Shown: positions 43,589 to 56,440, counted from the stretch's first letter. The stretch is 64,000 bases of DNA from Tetraselmis striata (GCA_006384855.1 VCJN01002510.1:186001-250000), one strand, 5' to 3'. Made by a program: numbers and translations. The notes: generated by a model from the letters alone, not told the origin.

Positions 43589-45734
43589 ATGGCGCGCCTC
43601 GCTGTTGCCTCTCGCCCTCTAGCAGCCCCACCCGTCACTGCGGTCCGCTGCCATCAAGTCTTGCCGACGCCCCCCGCGGCGGTCTACCCCCGCCGGCTAA
43701 TCCCTCAGCGGAAGCTTCTCGCGGGTCGCAGGCCAGCCTTGGTACGCGGAACCCGCCCTTCCATCTCGGCGCTCTCAGCAGCAGGGTGCCCGCGGATGGG
43801 CTCCCCGTAATATTCTACTGGGTAACATCACGGGCACCGGCCATATAATTTACATATTGTACGAGGCTGAACCAAGCTTCTAGGCTTGTGCGTGGTGCCA
43901 ACTACTTTTCGCGTTGCCGCCCGCACGACATTCGTCCGACTTGCTTCGTGGTGTCGTGTTTACTGTAAGCGTTTGTCGGAGTACTACTTGTGTGCGACCG
44001 TGTGCACACCAGTTGCTGACACGGGCACTGGCTCAATCGCCGGGCGGTTTCTGGCTGTTCGTGCCGCGCTTGGATGGATGGAGGTCTCCGGACATGCGCG
44101 CGCAATGGGGGGAGGATGAGTAGGACACCGCGGTACGCTCCCTGCCGCCACCCCGCGTGCAGGTTATCGGCCGCGGCGGCAGGCGGCGCCGGCCCGAGCC
44201 CCGGCGACAAGGCCTCCGAGCTCCTCAGCAACGTCACCGGCGCGCTGGGCAAGGCGAAGGAGTTCAAACTGGACTTCGGCATCACGAGCCTGCTGCAGTA
44301 CAACTTTGCGGCGCAGCTGGCGCTCACCGTCGTCTCGTGGGGCGTTCTGTTCACCACGCTGCACCAGGGGGTGGCCAACGGCCACCCGGTCATCACGTTC
44401 CCCATCCTGTGCAACCTGGTCGGCGTCCTCCTGAGCGCCTTCAGCGCGTGGATGTCGTTCACCTACTTCATGAAGGTACGACTGCGCCGGCTGCACGGGG
44501 CGGCATCGCGTGGGACTGCCGGCGACCGCAGCGGCGGGCTTGCCGCATGTGGCCGTGGATGACTGTGCGTTTGCGCAGGCCAAGGAAATGGGCGAGGCGG
44601 CGCTGGACGGCTTCAAGATGATGAACGAGTTCTTCGGCCACCTGTCTGTGAATTTCTTCGGCGCGGCGGCGGCGATTGTGGGCCTGCAGGCTGAGGTCGG
44701 AACTATGTTTGCGTCGGCCATCAAGGCAGGAGCCATGCCCGCGCTGGTGAACGGCAACATTGCGGCTCTGGCACAGGTATGCACAACATATAAGAACGAC
44801 TGGCTTTTGCGGAGCGGTAATATAAGACCACTGCAGGATGGGGCTTGCCCCAACTCGCATACTGCTCGAATGGGCCGACGCCCATACGGGTACTGGTAGG
44901 GCGGACCTTTCGTGGTCAGTGCCGGGTATTTTGATGGCAGTGTTTTAGACGATGATCCAACAACAGTGTTGGAAATTGCATCACTGGCCTTCAATTAGTC
45001 TTGCAGAATACGTCGGCAATTTGCTTGCTGACCATAATGGAGCGTCGCCTGCCCACGGCTTTCCGTAAGCGGATCGCTGCCTGAAGTGCCGTCATAGAGA
45101 CGCTGCAAGGGTTTCACTGGTGCCAGTCCCTGTCCCAGGGGCGGGAAAAATAACAAATTAAGACCACTGCAAATACCAACCTGCCCTGCCCACCAGAGGT
45201 CAAGTGTAGACAAAAATAAAGCGGCGCTTAAGCGAATTTTCTTATTTATGGGTTGCTTCTAGGTTGTTCTTATAGGTTGTTGATGGAGAGGCTTGTATTG
45301 AGGGTTCTTATTGGCGCATTGGCATCCGTAGTTTGCATACAAAGGGGAGAAAAGGGAGACAGCTATATTGCAGATGGATATTAGAGCTTCGGGTTTGACA
45401 CACAAGATAGTTTACGGGTGTCACCGAACCTTGTCTCATAGGGTGAATGGTCGATGAACGACCAACAGAGTGGGGATCACAGTGACCTTTCACTCATGGC
45501 AGGGGGCTTCCATGCAATGGCGTGCCATTTTGCAGACGTTCCTTTGCCTTGTTTCGATGGAGCCAAGCCTTGCACGTCCGATCGCTGTGTCCGCAGGCCG
45601 CGGCCAACACCCTGCTGGCCCACCTGGTGTCCATCATCTTCCTTACGTACCTCATCCGCAAGATTGCCCTGGCGTACAAGAAGCTGATCGAGTGGAGCGA
45701 GGGACTCGTCGACTCCGTGGCGAAGCTGAACTGA
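43589..45734 (+). CDS. TIC21: TIC21-like (DUF3611) chloroplast inner-envelope membrane protein
   Basis: Exons are 43589-43785, 44163-44475, 44579-44776 and 45597-45734. They sum to 846 bases, 281 residues, in phase. Residues 1-65 form an Ala/Arg/Pro-rich transit peptide (MARLAVASRPLAA). Four hydrophobic segments follow at about 113-133, 144-168, 191-216 and 240-258. The family signature is the pair VNFFGAAAAIVGLQAEVGTM and ALAQAAANTLLAHLVSIIF, matching the VNILGMGAAVLGMQ and QASANTLLSH motifs of plant TIC21/PIC1. In plants this protein has been linked to protein import through, or iron transport across, the inner envelope. The short basic tail ends KLN. Intron 3 (820 bp) holds one arm of a 33-bp inverted repeat. 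A TGTAA signal lies 75 bases after the stop. Orthology to TIC21 rather than another DUF3611 paralogue is inferred. Confidence 0.85.
45110..45143 (-). repeat. 33-bp inverted-repeat arm (partner at 43,008)
   Basis: ggtttcactggtgccagtcc and the following cctgtcccaggggcg mirror 43,008-43,040. It lies inside intron 3 of the TIC21-like gene. Confidence 0.75.
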
Positions 45735-45807
45735 GTGGCTCCGAGGGTGCGTGCCAGGCATGGTGCGTGGGGCTGGCGCGCATCAGTACATTTGGGAACT
45801 GTTGGGG

Positions 45808-45812
45808 TGTAA
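45808..45812 (+). promoter_or_regulatory. Putative TGTAA poly(A) signal of the TIC21-like gene
   Basis: TGTAA in ggggtgtaacgc, 75 bases downstream of the stop at 45,734. Confidence 0.5.
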
Positions 45813-48489
45813 CGCTGCGGCGGACGACTACCCAGCAAACGCAGGAGCCAGAGGCTAGCCTGGGCTGCCAGGTCGCGAGCAAAAGCTATGAGAAGACCTA
45901 CATTGAAATTGAAGTTGAAATGTATTCCGACTTTATTCCTGCCCGTCTTCCAACTGCACAGGCCAGCTGTCTTACGGCCTGACCGACATGAACCCGCATA
46001 GAAGACCTATACCAGATGTGTAATACGCAAGACAATATCTTCGCTTGGAGTTACGGTCCCCTCGCCTGCCAAATGCTCACACATAAATGCGACCCACGAG
46101 GTGCCTACCTCTCGGCACATGCGCCATTTCACCCACGCCATTTGAAAATATACCGTGCTGGTGCCACAGCCCATCCCGTGCCGAAAGAGGCAACTTCCGG
46201 GCAGTGAAATGCTCGATAGTTGCCACTGCCTGCGGGCTGACGTATATAATGCAAGAAGAGCAAGGGCACTAGCTACAAGTATGGAGATAGCTATGCTTTG
46301 CAGTTCACTTTCCTATGCAGAGCGTCATTGAAGATGGGCATGGCGTGTCATCAATGCTCACTACATATGATAGTTGTGTATTGCCCTTACAGCAAGAGAG
46401 AATGCGACGTGGAATGGTAAGGCGAGGGAACGCCATTCATTATCAGTGCCGACATGCATTTGATTGGCCACACAGTCAGTATGCAGCAACGGACGGCCGA
46501 GTTAGGGAGAGGAGGGGAGACAACGCAAGGGAAAAGCAACACAGCAGTATGAAGAACCGGATTCTTAAGTTGACGATGATAACTCGTCGGCGGGTTGTAG
46601 ATGAGGGAAGCGCAGCAGCTGATCCGTCGTCCGCATATTCGCAAAAGACCAAGTCAAAAATGCGAATGAAACCACTTAGGCGCACCGATTGAACTGTATT
46701 CTTTCGCGGCGCGTGATGCCTCTTGCCTGCAGATGTTCCAAAGAAACCATCATGCCTCTATTCCGGGAACAGGTCCGTGCCTTCAGAAAACGATGCGATG
46801 ACCACGCATCGTCGTCGTCATCAACTCAATAAATAATGAAGCACCTATTGTCAGGCAGACTGCTCCGAAACCGAACGGCGTCGCTAAACAACGCGCATAG
46901 CACAAGAAGATGCTGAATAAACCACAACAGCGCGAACGATGTCTGCCGGCATCTCGCCGTCCTGTGCTCCGGCGAGTTTCTTCCATTTAGGGCTGAAATT
47001 CCCGCACGAGCACTGCGAGGGCTGATTGCCTGATTCCGATTTGCGGGCCGCTACGCGGATATCGGTGGGGGCGGGAGCCGCTATTTGGTTGTTCGTGAAC
47101 ATAAACTGCGCCGCGCTGTTTCTAAGTAGTATTATTACTGTACGAGTCCTGACTACGCGCCGGTAGAGCGGTGATCTCCTACTGGTGGCTGGCGGAGCGG
47201 TAGAGGCGGGGGCGGGGGGCGACAATCTGAGCGGCGCCATGGTGGTAGGCGGGTGCCACATATTTAGGCGGCGCAATGCGATATACCGTCAGTGAGTACG
47301 GACACAATGCGCACGGGCGGGGCTCCGAGCCGCTACCCACAGCGGCGGGCGCGGGGGGGAGCGGCTACCGTTACGGGCGCGGTTGGCGTCATCAGTTGAA
47401 ATCGCGAGATATGCAAACACGGTCGCTATTTGGCCAGGATAGGATGCATTCCTGCATGCTATTCTCGTAGGGGCAGAAGCAGGTTTCCAAATCAGTGATT
47501 TGGTTAGGATAGGACGGCGGTAAGGATTAGTGCTTCGTCAAAATGAATTCCCGGCTCTGTCATTTCAGGGCAATATCGGCAGTAGGGTCCGTGTCCAGGG
47601 TTTACCTTGTAGTTTATGCATGAGCCCTTCGGAACTCGAATGAGGCACGCAGCGGTCTTAATATGACAGCCAGACTTTCGATGACTGCAGTTGGCGCCCG
47701 AGGCGGTGCAGTGCTGGGGCGGCTTTTGCCGATGATCATCCGGGGTGAACTTCAGTTTTTCATCTACGCGCCCGTGGAAAGTAAAAACTGCTATCTACTA
47801 CAGAACAGAAAAATTAAAAAAACAAGCGCGCGAGAGATCGAGAAGGGAAACCTGCTCCGCCCCACGCGAGGGCCAGGGTCTGCGAATAAACCAGAGCGTG
47901 CGAGCGCGACGAGTTGGACGACGTTGCTCGCGCGCCCCCCGTGTAGCGCTAGTCCGACCGGCGGAACCGACTGCAGACCATCTTGCGACGACAGTGGTTT
48001 CGCTGGTAGACATCTGCTCATTGGTGGCCACGCCTCAATGGGTGGCGGGGTTTCGAGAGGGGGGTGACAATCTGGTTGGTGGCGGTCTGGATAGCACAAT
48101 GACAAAACATCACCACCACCACCCCGATGCTCCTTGCCCCACCTTTCATCAGCACTGCTTCCCTGCCTACCACGCCTATACTAATACAGCGCTTAACTAC
48201 TCCGCGAATGCACACTCCATACCATCTGTCTCGATCAACAACAGCGCCCGCCAGGTTCTCCAAGCTGAACAGCCTTGCCTGGGTCACATGCAGCTGAGCC
48301 GTCAGCAGTGAGCGGTGCGGAATTCCTCGGGGCGGAAATCGGTTTCAGAGGTGGTTGCGGGCGGTCGCAAAGCTGAGTGTGTACCGGGACATAGGGTAGA
48401 TGCCTCGGGGCAGGTGAGGGGCGCATGAGCTTGGGCTATGTGGCTATCGCGTCGAGGGGGGGGGGGGTCCTACAGGGTATCTACTCCGC
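45813..48489. other. Gene-poor stretch between TIC21-like and bZIP genes
   Basis: No gene is supported. A minus-strand frame at 46,884-47,276 contains CSCGNFSPKWKKLAG and could be an exon, but it has no recognised family or partner exon. The frames at 47,663-48,311 are low-confidence. The right end is the 3' flank of the bZIP gene; I see no TGTAA there. Confidence 0.35.
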
Positions 48490-50202
48490 TTAGTTGTACA
48501 TTTGAAGGCTCTCGCCCATGCCGGAGCCAGGCTCGCGCCCGTACGGCCCTGCATGCTGCTGCGGCTGCTGCTGGAGCGGCTGGGGTGGCTGCTGCTGCTG
48601 CTGTTGGTGCTGCTGGTGCTGCTGGTGCTGGCGCTGTTGGTGCTGATGCTGTTGGTGCTGGTGCTGCTGCGGTGCCGGCATCGCAGCAAAGTTCGCGCCG
48701 GGAAGGCTCTGCGTCATCTGCGCCTGGTGCAGCCCCATCAGCTGCTGCTGGCCGGCGCCCATCATCATCGCCGAGTTGCCGCCAGGCCCAGGAGCCGCCT
48801 GCCCCGGCTGCTGCTGCCCGGTGCCGCCTCCTGCCGCGCCGGGCGCCTTCTTCATGCGCAGCACCTGGTCGCGCAGCGAGTTGTTCATCTGGTCCTTGTA
48901 CTGTGTCTCCTGCAGCAGCGCCGTGATGCGCGCCCGCAGGTCACGGTTGCGCGCCGAGTACTCCTGATGCTGCGTGCGCAGGTAGACCAGCTGCACGCCG
49001 CGCCGGGCAGCAACGTCAGCCGGTCAGTCGGTCAGTCAGTCAGTCAGGGAGAGCATCTGACGCTGGTGGCGGGCGGAGGTATACACACCGGTTCCCCAGG
49101 TACTTGCTAAGGAAAATCCCCCCGGGCTTCTAGCCAGGTGCAGCGTGGTCGCCGTCCCGAGATGCAACGTACCGTAATGGGTGAAAGTAAGGATTAGTAT
49201 CCGGTTGATGCAGTCAAATATAACGTCATTTGGTCAATACTCAGCGTCCATGTGCCCGCCTGTCTCGTCAACCCAGGCAGTCCCAACGATGCCAAACACA
49301 CCAGCCGGCACCGTAACGCGCATTCTGCGGTGGCAGCGCGCCAACATATGTAGGCGTATGGTGGCCTTACTGCGGGTCGTGTTTTGTGCCGGAAGTAGGG
49401 ATGGGCCTGCCAGCGGGATAAGGGAGGAGCGCTAATCATCCTCTCGTAGCGCATGTCATGTAGCCAAAACAACGATGCCAACTACACATATCGGATTTGA
49501 GGCCAGGTGTACGCAAACCCTATGAATACCCTAGGCGAAACGGTTTGTAGTTGGTAATGGGGGTCCCAATCAATGTAGTCAACCGCGCAGCAGAAGACCG
49601 CAAACCAACATCAAGGAAATCCATGACATACGGGCATGCCATACATAAAAACACGCGCGGCGGTAAAAAGGAATATATACCGTACCAGCAGACGAAATAT
49701 CCTTATGCAATCTCGAGTTTATGTAGTAATAAACAATGCAGTATGTTAAATATAACACTGATTGCCCCTGGGAGGGGGGGGGGACCTGTGGGTTGAGCTG
49801 GGAGATCTCGGTGTGCAGCCTGGTGACGCTCTTCTCCAGGTCGGACGTGTACTGCAGCTTGCGCTGCCGCGAGCGCTGCGCAGACTGGCGGTTGGCCATG
49901 ATGCGCTTGGCGCGCTTGGGGTCGCCGTCGTCCTTGCCGTCGCCGTCCTCAGAGTAGTCGTCGCCGCCTGACGTCGCGGGGACCGCGGCCTTCTTTGCCT
50001 TGCCACTTCGGCCGGCCTTGGCGCCCTTGCCGCCGTCCTCGCTCCTTTCATCCTCGTTGTCCATGTCCAGCAGCGCGTGCATCATCTCTTTGTCACACTC
50101 CTCCGAGTCCAGGCCCAGCTCGTCTTGCTCGTCCAGGAAGTCGCCGCTCAGGCCGCTGCTGCCGTCCGCTTGTCCCGCCACAAACGCAAACGTGTCGCTC
50201 AT
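48490..50202 (-). CDS. bZIP transcription factor with glutamine-rich C-terminus
   Basis: Exons (minus) are 49786-50202 and 48490-48990, giving 305 residues. The N-terminus is acidic (DFLDEQDELGLDSEE), as in an activation domain. The basic region DPKRAKRIMANRQSAQRSRQ (94-113) has the invariant Asn104-x7-Arg112. The zipper runs Leu122, Leu129, Leu136, then Leu143 after the splice, Tyr150, Leu157 and Leu164: the heptads stay in register across the exon junction, which supports the join. The DPKRAKRI and NRQSA forms resemble plant group I (VIP1/RSG-like) bZIPs. The C-terminus has His/Gln repeats from a ctg-rich tract at 48,590-48,670. The donor CAG|GTCCC runs into a C-tract. The frame continues upstream to 50,241, so an earlier start is possible. 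Target genes are unknown. Confidence 0.88.
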
Positions 50203-50241
50203 GCACTTGCGGTGCGTTGGACGTGATGTCCCCTCCCCCAA

Positions 50242-53200
50242 GGTGCCACTCCCTGCAGCACCAGCGAGGCAGGGGTGAGGCAGTCAGCATCCTTTCCGAG
50301 GGGACAAGAGAAAGTGACAAATGAGAGAGGCAGGAAAGATGCCATCCCAATGTTCCGGATATCGATGCCCCAACGCGATCTAGAGTTCCAGCATTGCCGC
50401 GACACTCCTAGCATGACCCCTACCTCCCCAGCCTGGGCCCTTGTGACTGTGTAGTTGTATGGAAGGGAAATATGGAGGTGTACTAAAAACAATGTTCCAG
50501 AACCAGTATGCGGCACCATCGGCCCCTCCCCATGCACCATGTAGAGGCGAAGTCAATGTGGCAGCGTTCTTAGATCAATAGACAAGACACTGGCGAAGGG
50601 AGCCCTAATATGTCTAAATAGGCGTGCGCCTGCGTCGTTTCGGGGCCGACAGTGTGCTAGATGACGGCGAGCCAAGCATTTGGAAGGCTGGGTAGAGAGG
50701 AAGCAACGGGCTTAGTGCCAGTCAAGACGGCGGGAGTTTCGCGGTTTGGAGAGGAGGCGGTTCGGTCGAGCCAAGCCGAGGAGTCGCTGCTTCGGGCGAC
50801 TCCGGAACACTAACCGCGTTACTCCCGATACACTTTGCTTACAGCTTGGACTGAAATGGGCGAGCGCAAGGACAAGAACTGGGATGCATCGAGGCGAAAG
50901 GGTGCGTTTATCAGAAAATTATGGGCGGGTTGAGTGGCTGAAGGGGGTTCAAGCGTGGCACTTCAGGGTGGTGCATGCCGTGCTGAGGCCGTCCAAACGC
51001 CGCGGTTGATGCATCCGATATGCACTCGGAATGATACAGAACTATATCCGCTGCGTGGAGGATAGATACCGAAAACATAACACGGCGGCAAGCGGAGGCG
51101 GTCCGTTGCATCGTCGGGCCGCACGGCGCAGCGTGCAGGATGGCTAGCAGCGGCGACTCCGTAGGGGGGGATGCAATTTCCCGGTTCGTGTATATTGGTG
51201 CGGCGCCAGAGTGGCCGGCGCAGATGGGCGGCAGAATGCAGGACAGCGCCGGCCAATATCAGCCACTGCTTTCGAGCCGAAGCACGGCAGCGCGCGCCAG
51301 CTGGCGCGCTGGGAATTCCGGGACACTACCCCCGGGCCGCGCGGCTGCACTCACCCCCGGCAGCTGCTGCCTCGTTGTTCCTTCTGTCCATGTGAAGACC
51401 AGAATCCACCGTTTGGATATGCCGGCCGCGGTGGTGGCCGCTGCTGGTAGTGGTGGTGTGACGCTGTGGGGAGGCAGCGGCGGGCGATGGGCAGAGGGGT
51501 TAGTGTGGGGTCGGGCCGAGCTCTAGGGGCCGAGCTAGGGGAACGCTACTGATGCTGCCGTGTGGAACCGGAGGTTGGGGGCGCGCCTCGTAAGGATTAT
51601 ATCCTCTTTCGCGATCTAATCGATCCTACTTCTTGTATATTTGCATGAGCAAAAGAGCTGCAAAGGACAATCAGGAAACCACCCAAATAGGCCATAGGAA
51701 ACGTCCACCTGCTTGTTATTACAGCAGTCGATCACAGTCCCCCGGCCGGCCCCATGGGAAGAATAGGCGCCTAATTTTATTACTCTGATATGCGTAAAAA
51801 TAGCTCCTTTTTTTAGCGCGGATCGGTCACAGCCCGTACCAGTTTGGATCACAATGGAAAACCATCTGGAAATAGTACGAATATACAACGGAAAACCTGT
51901 CTGGCTGGAACGTGTCGCGCGGCGCGCGCCAATCCCAGGAGCGCGCACATGTTATTATTACCAGCATCATATATCCGCCGAGCATCATGTCGCTTTACCA
52001 GTAGCTAGTCGCTACCCCGAGTACCGCATGTAAGGAGTGACCCCTTCTGCGAGTGCCTGTGCCCGATAAGCAGGGGCGGCGCGACGATGCTGCATCACCA
52101 CCATCAGTAGCAGCATAAGCAGCGCGGCGCAGCACATGAGTTTATCCGTCGTATGATGCCACTTCGTTCGGGTAGTATGACTTTCACACTAGCAGTACAC
52201 CACCACAAGCGGAATTACATCCTCGACGGCAGCGCGGCAACCTTTGGGGCTGACGGTTTCATGTGCGTCATACTGACGACGACTACACATACCTACTGAA
52301 CCGTTTCGGTGGACGACCACTGCGGGTACCGCAGGGCACGCACGTCGCCGCACAGCAGCGCGCCTGCGGCCCTACTGCGCCTGCTAAATACTGCGACGCG
52401 CATCGTGTTCACTGCTGGTCTGTAGTCTTTCAAGGCGGCATCGAACTAGCAAGTAGTTACGCGCCTCGGCGACCTACTGGCGGCTAGAGTGGCTGTGCCT
52501 CCGTTGGTGGCATGAGTAGCCACGTGGCCATATGCAAACCCCGAAAGGCTAGCGTCGTGTGCCCGCTGTTGTGGCCTGGCCGTGCCTCGGGTGAGAATTG
52601 AGGGCTGATCTGCACGCTGTGAGCTCTATCTACCCGTTTTCGCTCCAACTTTGCGCGTGCATGCCCGGACATTGTCATGTTCATTCTCGCTCGCCCGGCT
52701 CACGCTAAGCAGCGGACGCCATGAGTGGATGCACCCCTAGGCGTACATGCGTAGAGTGCCGCAGAACGCCAACCCCCCTTCCGCAACCTGCCATGCACAA
52801 CTGTACCCACCATCCACACACACACATAGCCTACTCGCAAATACATCATCGCCTTAATCCAGCGAAGCGTCGATTTTTCGGCGGTGAGGTTTATTGCCGT
52901 ACGGGTACCCGTATAGTGCAGCGGATCGGGCCTATAGGTGCATGACTGAAGCGCTTATCTACTGGCATGTACTACTAAGTACTATAATCCACCCACCCAC
53001 CCACCCGCCCGCCCACGGTCCTTAATTACACAGCCGTCCGATTACGATCTCACGGTTGGGAGGTACCGGTACTGGTACTCGCTACTCGCTGCTGGTAATG
53101 GGAAAAAAAACTGGTAGCGACGACTGTACTTCAAAACGCTGGCAATGCGAACGCTCGCTGCTGGCGGCTGGTAATCCTTACTGGTACTCGCTGCTCGCTG

Positions 53201-53244
53201 CTGGTACTGGCGGTACTGGTGTGAATTACAAAAACGGCAGGTTT
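50242..53244. other. Gene-poor stretch with repeat fragments
   Basis: No gene is supported. 51,634-51,715 carries a short end fragment of repeat family R3 (aatcaggaaaccaccc, then ataggaaacgtccac). A plus frame at 51,140-51,526 has no recognisable domain. 52,990-53,020 is a ccca/cccg microsatellite. 53,060-53,240 is built from ggtactgg and ctcgctgctgg pieces that recur just right of the element at 53,245-56,440. Confidence 0.4.
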
Positions 53245-56200
53245 GATCTAAACTAGTTATGGGGTTTCCTCCCTTGACCTAACCGCTTTTTAGCTACAAG
53301 TGCTGCTCAGTGGTACGGGAACTAGGCATCTGTTGTTGCGCCCTTTTTGGGTGCAGCACGAGTAGACATAAAAGCAGCCAGACCAGCTGAGCCTGCCACC
53401 TTCCAGTTTTCGCTGCGTGCGTTCCACGCAGCGAAGTAAAAACTGTCTCGTAACCAGTTGCGAGCAAGGTCACCCCAGGTTGTTCAAGACCACACCCGGC
53501 TCGCCACCCGAGTGTGATATTCTCGTCCGTACGTCCGTGCGTTACCATGCCAGATGGAGAAGAACCCGTCGCCGAGCTGATGCTAGAGTCGCCGCAAGCA
53601 GATGTGCGGGCGCTGGCTACAGCTGTAGCTCAATTGACGGCTCGTGAGCGTGTTGTTGATGGAGAAGGAGCACATGGCTCCGGCTTCGGGCAGCGCATCG
53701 CGGGACAGCCGACAGGCAGCGGGGGAGCCGCAGAGCGCCCCGACTTGCTAGAGCTAGCCCAGAGCGGCCGTGTCGGAGCAAAATCCGTGAGTGCCGAGGA
53801 TGACTACCTCGCGGTGCCAGAACTACTGAAGAGAGCAGAGTCTGGTTACGAGGCCGTTCGACCGGTCAGCCGAGTGCCTGGACTCTTTCCCCTGAGCACC
53901 GACCTAACGAACGAGTGCCTCAAGCAGGATGACCGGCGTCTGCCGGCCCAGGAGGAGTATTTGTGGATGTCGTGTTTCGGAGCCCACATGGCCGCGCTTT
54001 TCGTGGCTCTCGACGAGCTGCTGCCTTACGTCCCTGCCACCAACCAGGACTTCACCCCCTACCTCGCGAGAGCTCGGAATCACGCCGAGGCCATCGACAA
54101 GGCGTTTCGGTTTCGTTTGGCCTTCCTGCGGAGGCTAAATGAGATCAAGCGTGTGCACGGTGACCAAGGTGTTATGGACGTGCTGTGAGCCCAGCATTTT
54201 CAGCCTGCTTCGGAGCATCTGGGTTCCGCGATGTATGTGGACCTCATGAGAGACTACGAGCGCCGTGTCTTCGAGGCGACCGTTGCCAGCAGCGCGAAGG
54301 CGACCGCTACTGCTCGAGTGGCGGCCGCGGCTGCAGGTCGCGGACGTGGGCGAGGACGAGGCGGTGGACGCGGGCGTGGCCGCGAAGGTGAGCACGAGTG
54401 ACGGTGTGGGGCGCCTTTCGTCGGAGTTGCTGGAGCTTTGCGAGGCCACCTTTCGGTGACCGCCGCAAGACGCACCCTTGCAGCTCAACGGCGAGATGAG
54501 CGCCCTGTGTCAGGACCTGACCCCCCCACCTTACGGGCTTCCTTTAGACCTTCCTCGGTACGGCGCTTCTTACAGCTACAGCCGAGTGCGGCTCAACCAT
54601 CCGCACACCTGCACATGGCGGCTCAACCAGCCGCTTTCTTTACCCCATATTTGCGTCCGTCGGTTGTTACACTACGTGTTACAGCTGGTTCGCAACGACC
54701 AAGTTTCGCGCGTGTACGTTACGCGCGTGACAGGCGCTACGAGCGCGAAGGGCGCGCGGGGCGGCCCTCTTACCTGAACCTAGCCCCGCAAACCCGTACC
54801 GATGCTACTGCAAACCCGTCCAGCAGCTACCGGCCAACCGCCGGGAACCTAACCGCTGCTGCCGAGTACTTTGCGAACATTAGTCGTACCGGTGGAACTC
54901 TGTCAGTAAAACGACGCACTTACGTGATTGACGAGCCCGAAGCTGTCGCTCCCTGGGCTGCTTCATTGCGATCCCGGCTGCAGGATGCGTTCGGCTCCGA
55001 CGAGCTGGGCCAACGGACGCTCGACCTACTCTCCAGCTCCCTTAGCGCTCAGACACTCAAGAGCTACGCCGGTCGGCTGTCTCAGTTCGCGGAGTTCTGC
55101 CACGACTCCGAGAACATTAGCCCGCTGGAGGCGACAACCGCCACTGTCGTTCGGTATGTTGCCTGGATCGGCGAGCGGGGGCACATCGCAGCTAAGTCGC
55201 TGCAACCTTACATGTCTGCGATCAAAACGTTCTTCGAGCTGCACAACCTCGACCCAATCGCTTATTAGGACAGCCTACACCTAACTTCAGCAAGGCGTGG
55301 GCTGATACTGCGCCAGCGCCGACTGGACGCTGCCCCTCTACGTGTCCCTCTGCCTGCGGATGTAGCTTACCGCTTCGTCACAAAAGCCGAGCTGATTGTG
55401 TCTGCTCCCTACCCAGAGTACCAAGCCGAGCCCTCCTGGCCTCGGTTGTCAACTTCATGTTCTTTGCCAGGGGCCTTACTGGCGTGTCCTGTCGAGTGCG
55501 AGACGTGCATGTCGACGACTACAACATCAACCTGCAAGTGTACCGAGAAAAGGGTCGCGCTGGTCAACGGGGACCCGACGACCTACGCGTACTTCTCCTC
55601 CCAGTGTCAGAACACCCCCGAGTGTCACGTCTCCTGCACCACTTCCTCGACTACGTCCAGTCAGTCCCCCTTGTTACTGTTGGCTTGGCTGTGTCAAACT
55701 TCTGGGCTGTCAGTTCCAATGAGCAGTCAAAACCTTGGACTGCGGCCACAATGTCAGACTAGTTGTCCACAGCCGTCCGTCTAGTCAACGCTGCCCCCCC
55801 TGCTGGCACCTCCTGGACCTCGCACAGTCTTCGCAAAGGCGCAGCCTCTGCAGCGAACGCCATCGGAGTGCCATTGTCCCACATTCGCTACCAGGGCGGT
55901 TGGGCCACTAACTCTGACGTCGTTCTGGACTACATCGACCCCAACGTTCTTCCGTCACCTGGCGCATGGTTCTTCTTTGGACATATCGCCCCCCTACGCC
56001 ACTTCCAAGTCCAACAGGACTCCGCAGCGGTGGCCTTCCCAGTGCCTCCTTCATGACTTGGCGCTACCTCTTCTCCGTCAATCCACCGCTCTCTCCGTTC
56101 GCTCAAGACTGGCAAAACCAGACTCAACTTTGAAATGATCTAAACTAGTTTATGGGGTTTCCTCCCTTGACCTAACCGCTTTTTAGCTACAAGTGCTGCT

Positions 56201-56440
56201 CAGTGGTACGGGAACTAGGCATCTGTTGTTGCGCCCTTTTTGGGTGCAGCACGAGTAGACATAAAAGCAGCCAGAACAGCTGAGCCTGCCATCTTCCAGG
56301 TTTCGCTGCGTTCCACGCAGCGCCCCCCCTGACTCCGTTTTCCCTCCACGCTTTCGCTAAACCATCCTGCCAATTTCGGCTCTTTATCGTGTAAAAAAGC
56401 CTGCGCGACCTTTTTGGCAAAATTAGACTCAAATTTGAAA
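53245..56440 (+). mobile_element. Tyrosine-recombinase retroelement fossil with split direct repeats, no RT
   Basis: Left repeat A1 (about 53,245-53,432) and A2 (about 56,137-56,322) share gatctaaactag through ttccacgcagcg. The short B1 (56,111-56,136) and B2 (56,416-56,440) share ggcaaaa...agactca. The layout A1-genes-B1-A2-B2 is that of PAT/Ngaro-type YR elements. Inside are a gag-like region (53,541-54,400) with EEYLWMSCFGAHMAALF and a Gly/Arg-rich tail, and a tyrosine-recombinase region (about 54,600-56,056) with a core-binding part (QTLKSYAGRLSQFAEFC), the HSLRKGAAS box and the GGWATNSDVVLDYIDP end. No reverse transcriptase lies between them. The element has a few interruptions but the two A repeats are still very similar, so it is probably fairly young. 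Confidence 0.8.
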
